Below, piece after piece: positions 5,392 through 6,789 of a DNA stretch of 6,789 nt. Under the pieces are notes generated by a model. That model was not told where the DNA came from. It ran no database searches and was given only the letters and a program-made list of their open reading frames with translations. Location of the stretch: assembly GCA_013152995.1 (NCBI GenBank), contig JAADFH010000032.1, positions 1 to 6,789 on the forward strand. Direction: 5' to 3'. Each line of letters starts with the position of its first letter. The stretch's first letter is position 1. The stretch comes from Methanobacteriota archaeon (GTDB lineage: Archaea; Hydrothermarchaeota; Hydrothermarchaeia; Hydrothermarchaeales; BMS3B). A program made the translations under genes and the position numbers.

Positions 5392-5574
5392 ATGGCATGG
5401 ATAATAAGATTCTCAAAACGTGCTGAGAATTCGGTAAAAAATCTTGAACCTGAAGTTTCTATCAGAGTAATCAGTAAAATAGGTAAATTAGAGAGTAACC
5501 CCTGGGCGTTGCCATATAAAAAACTCAGAGGTCATGAGGATTTTTATAAATCTCCTCCTGCAATTCTTTTATAG
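5392..5574 (+). pseudogene. RelE/ParE-family toxin, truncated at the C-terminus
   Basis: The first 52 residues read like a RelE-family toxin: a first strand WIIRFSKRAENSVKNL, a helix ending VISKIGKLESNP, then PYKKLRGHEDFY. Family members continue with a strand pair of the type RLRVGDYRVIY that contains key catalytic and core residues, for about 85-90 residues in all. Here the frame instead gives KSPPAILL and stops at 60 residues. The promoter, Shine-Dalgarno and N-terminus look intact. The break falls around 5541-5552, exactly where an opposite-strand ORF ends, suggesting a rearrangement rather than a point mutation. No antitoxin gene precedes it on the plus strand. The product is probably an inactive toxin, if made. 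The locus is AT-rich (84 of 240 bases G or C over 5401-5640), unlike its neighbours, so it may be acquired DNA. Confidence 0.7.
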
Positions 5575-5650
5575 TTTTACCTTTTCTGGCATCTTCCAGA
5601 TCCTTAATCAACTCTTTTACTTCTTCCTCAGGCAACTCAAAAAATCCCAT
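5525..5650 (-). CDS. Short antitoxin-like ORF antisense to the truncated RelE gene
   Basis: This 41-codon ORF encodes an acidic/basic helical peptide: MGFFELPEEEVKELIKDLED, then ARKGKTIKELQEEIYKN and PHDL. The stretch LEDARKGKTIKELQEE resembles the C-terminal toxin-binding tail of type II antitoxins (LED-x-x-x-G-x-x-x pattern). That is a family impression, not a proven match. GGAG lies 10 bases before the ATG. Its last codons (YKNPHDL) are read from the strand opposite the RelE codons RGHEDFYK, so the original C-terminus may also have been lost. A preceding frame on the same strand, from an ATG at 5693, gives MRLAADMKLLEKIFYGIF and ends just inside this ORF. One base lost from the T-run at 5651-5656 would join the two frames. 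It may be a remnant antitoxin. Confidence 0.4.
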   Translation of the reverse strand: MGFFELPEEEVKELIKDLEDARKGKTIKELQEEIYKNPHDL

Positions 5651-5835
5651 AAAAAATCTTCTCCAGCAGCTTCATATCAGCAGCCAATCTCATCACTAAA
5701 CTTCCGCGTATATTTTAACGAATGATATGGTTGTTGTGAACCCGTGCCTTAGGTGTTGAGCCGAATAAAAAGTGATGGTGCCACAGAGTGCCAAATAGTC
5801 ATCTCCAGCGGTACTGGTTTGGTATGCAGGACAAC
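5651..5835. other. AT-rich spacer between the antitoxin-like ORF and radB
   Basis: I see no convincing gene here. On the minus strand a TATA-like TTAAAATATA (about 5710-5720) could serve the antitoxin-like ORF. The only longer frame is a 47-codon minus-strand ORF (5696-5839) that overlaps the radB stop as ATGA. Its composition does not look like a conserved protein. No terminator or RNA gene was recognised. Confidence 0.4.
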
Positions 5836-6537
5836 TCATATCTCCCTGATTCCCCTCTCCTCAATCACGAACCTCACGCTTAGCCCCTCTGGCAGCGAGC
5901 GGTGACGTTTCAGCACCGCCTCCCTCACCCTGTTCAGCTTCCTCAGCTCAACTATAGCCTTGCTCCAGTACCGCAGCACATCTCCAGCCACCGGCTCAAC
6001 CCTCTGCTCCGAAGAGTACACCTGGTTAGTGATAATCACAGCCAGGCAGTGCCTTCTCGCAAGCTCCATCAGCTTTGCCATCTGCCTGCTCAGCCTTCTG
6101 TTCAGCTCCCCAATCTTCTCATCACTCCTGTCCAGCCTGTACAGGTTCACCGCAGAATCAAGCACTATAAGACCAAAGCCATCATCAATCACATGCTCAA
6201 CATTCTGCACAATAAAATCCTGCTCCTCAAAGGTTCTCGCCTCATAGAACTGCACACTCTCCACCACCCTGGCGTACTCCTCTCCCGCAATCTGCCTCAC
6301 CCTCTCAAGAGAGTGCCCGCCCTCGGTATCTATGAACACCACCCTCCTTCCAGCCCTCACCGCGCCCACAGCGTACATCAGACACAGGTTGGTCTTGCCC
6401 ACCCCCGCAGGACCGTAGAACTGGGTTATGGTGCCACTCTCCACACCACCCCCCAGCAGGGTGTCAACCACGCACCCGCTCTCCAGCCTCCAGGTGTGGC
6501 TTCTGGTCCTGTACTCCTCAAGCGCATCCTCTGACAT
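5836..6537 (-). CDS. radB: RadB, RadA-paralogue recombination ATPase
   Basis: RadB is the euryarchaeal RecA/RadA-family paralogue that binds DNA, interacts with RadA and helps homologous recombination and repair, with weak ATPase activity. The 233-residue protein consists of the ATPase core only and lacks the N-terminal helix-hairpin-helix domain of RadA, as expected for RadB. Walker A is GPAGVGKTN (about 42-50), followed by FIDTEGG (68-74), Walker B GLIVLDS (122-128) and ITNQVY (169-174) in the DNA-binding/loop region. A C-terminal strand set ends RFVIEERGIREI. The start is ATG at 6537 or GTG one codon upstream. A TATA box about 26 bases ahead of the GTG suggests a leaderless transcript, so the choice differs by one residue only. 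It is downstream of the PDZ-protease gene but has its own promoter. Confidence 0.9.
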   Translation of the reverse strand: MSEDALEEYRTRSHTWRLESGCVVDTLLGGGVESGTITQFYGPAGVGKTNLCLMYAVGAVRAGRRVVFIDTEGGHSLERVRQIAGEEYARVVESVQFYEARTFEEQDFIVQNVEHVIDDGFGLIVLDSAVNLYRLDRSDEKIGELNRRLSRQMAKLMELARRHCLAVIITNQVYSSEQRVEPVAGDVLRYWSKAIVELRKLNRVREAVLKRHRSLPEGLSVRFVIEERGIREI

Positions 6538-6562
6538 CACATAATCTTGGGGTGTGGAAGGG

Positions 6563-6570
6563 TATTAAGT
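6563..6570 (-). promoter_or_regulatory. TATA box of radB
   Basis: The minus strand reads ACTTAATA. Its centre is about 26 bases from position 6540, predicting transcription from the GTG/ATG start pair of radB itself. It lies in the 50-base gap after the PDZ-protease stop codon. Confidence 0.45.
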
Positions 6571-6590
6571 TAACCGCAGTTTGAAACACC

Positions 6591-6789
6591 TCACTTCCTG
6601 CCCGCCAGCACAGCCTCGGTGGTGTACCTTCTACCGCCGCGTATGTAGGTTATCTTCACCTTCTCTCCCACCTTCTTCTCAGAGATTATGTCCACCAGCT
6701 CCTCCATGCTCTCCACTTCCCTGCCATCAATCTCCACGATTATGTCCCCGCCGATGGTTATCGGATACCCCCTGTAGTACACCTGCAGG
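6591..6789 (-). CDS. HtrA-like serine protease, C-terminal PDZ domain (partial, runs off the window)
   Basis: The frame is open to the window edge. The visible 66 residues are the second half of a PDZ domain: ITIGGDIIVEIDGREVESME, then ELVDIISEKKVGEKVKITYI and RGGRRYTTEAVLAGRK. The GGDIIVEIDG-x-x-V-x-S-x-EEL sequence and the basic strand before it are characteristic of the C-terminal PDZ of HtrA/DegP-type trypsin-like proteases. There the domain recognises exposed hydrophobic C-termini of misfolded envelope proteins. The protease domain with its His-Asp-Ser triad would be beyond the right edge, so activity and signal peptide cannot be judged. An M50-type or C-terminal-processing protease could also carry such a PDZ, but the extreme C-terminal position favours HtrA. 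The GTG at 6782 is not the true start. Confidence 0.75.
   Translation of the reverse strand, partial: LQVYYRGYPITIGGDIIVEIDGREVESMEELVDIISEKKVGEKVKITYIRGGRRYTTEAVLAGRK

Noticed and set aside
5696..5839. 47-codon minus-strand ORF starting at ATGA overlapping the radB stop
   Set aside because: The overlap looks operon-like, but the peptide has no recognisable fold or motif, lies in AT-rich non-coding-like sequence and has no clear Shine-Dalgarno other than what chance gives.

Overview
The window looks like a chromosomal segment from a GC-rich euryarchaeon. The evidence is RadB (a euryarchaeal RadA paralogue), a CooT-like nickel-binding protein, a membrane-anchored winged-helix regulator, an archaeal-type short LeuD, and TATA boxes about 26 bases ahead of several start codons, which suggests leaderless transcripts. 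Archaeoglobi or a related methanogen or methanotroph lineage would fit, but I cannot fix the genus. Coding DNA is GC-rich (40 of 60 bases at 2401-2460), except for an AT-rich patch at about 5270-5730 (roughly 35% GC over 5401-5640).

Layout. 1-101: non-coding, with two nested inverted-repeat structures. 102-2252: a divergent module. A secreted-sensor/membrane/winged-helix regulator is on the minus strand. On the plus strand are an exported coiled-coil protein with a duplicated glycine-rich beta-repeat domain and, overlapping its stop, a tiny lipoprotein. The AT-rich spacer between them carries three copies of ATAAAGCNTT at 40 and 10 bp spacing. 2294-2863: hisB, preceded by a TATA box and an inverted repeat, and ending in a 4-base overlap with a convergent gene. 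2860-5085 (minus strand): a compact cluster that reads, in transcription order, CooT-like protein, leuD, SufS/CsdA-like PLP enzyme, small winged-helix-like protein. The last three genes abut or overlap.

5245-5835 is an accessory patch. It holds a 3'-truncated RelE-family toxin (plus strand) whose end overlaps, tail to tail, a 41-codon antitoxin-like ORF on the minus strand; the pair looks like the scar of a rearranged toxin-antitoxin locus. 5836-6537 (minus) is radB, with its own promoter. 6591-6789 (minus) is the C-terminal PDZ end of an HtrA-like protease that runs off the window.

Functionally, hisB (histidine) and leuD (leucine) are ordinary biosynthesis and radB is DNA repair. The parts least explained by known families are the regulator/coiled-coil/lipoprotein module with its phased repeats, the CooT-leuD-desulfurase cluster with its long in-frame leader, and the broken toxin-antitoxin locus. 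No decisive new system is proven by sequence alone.
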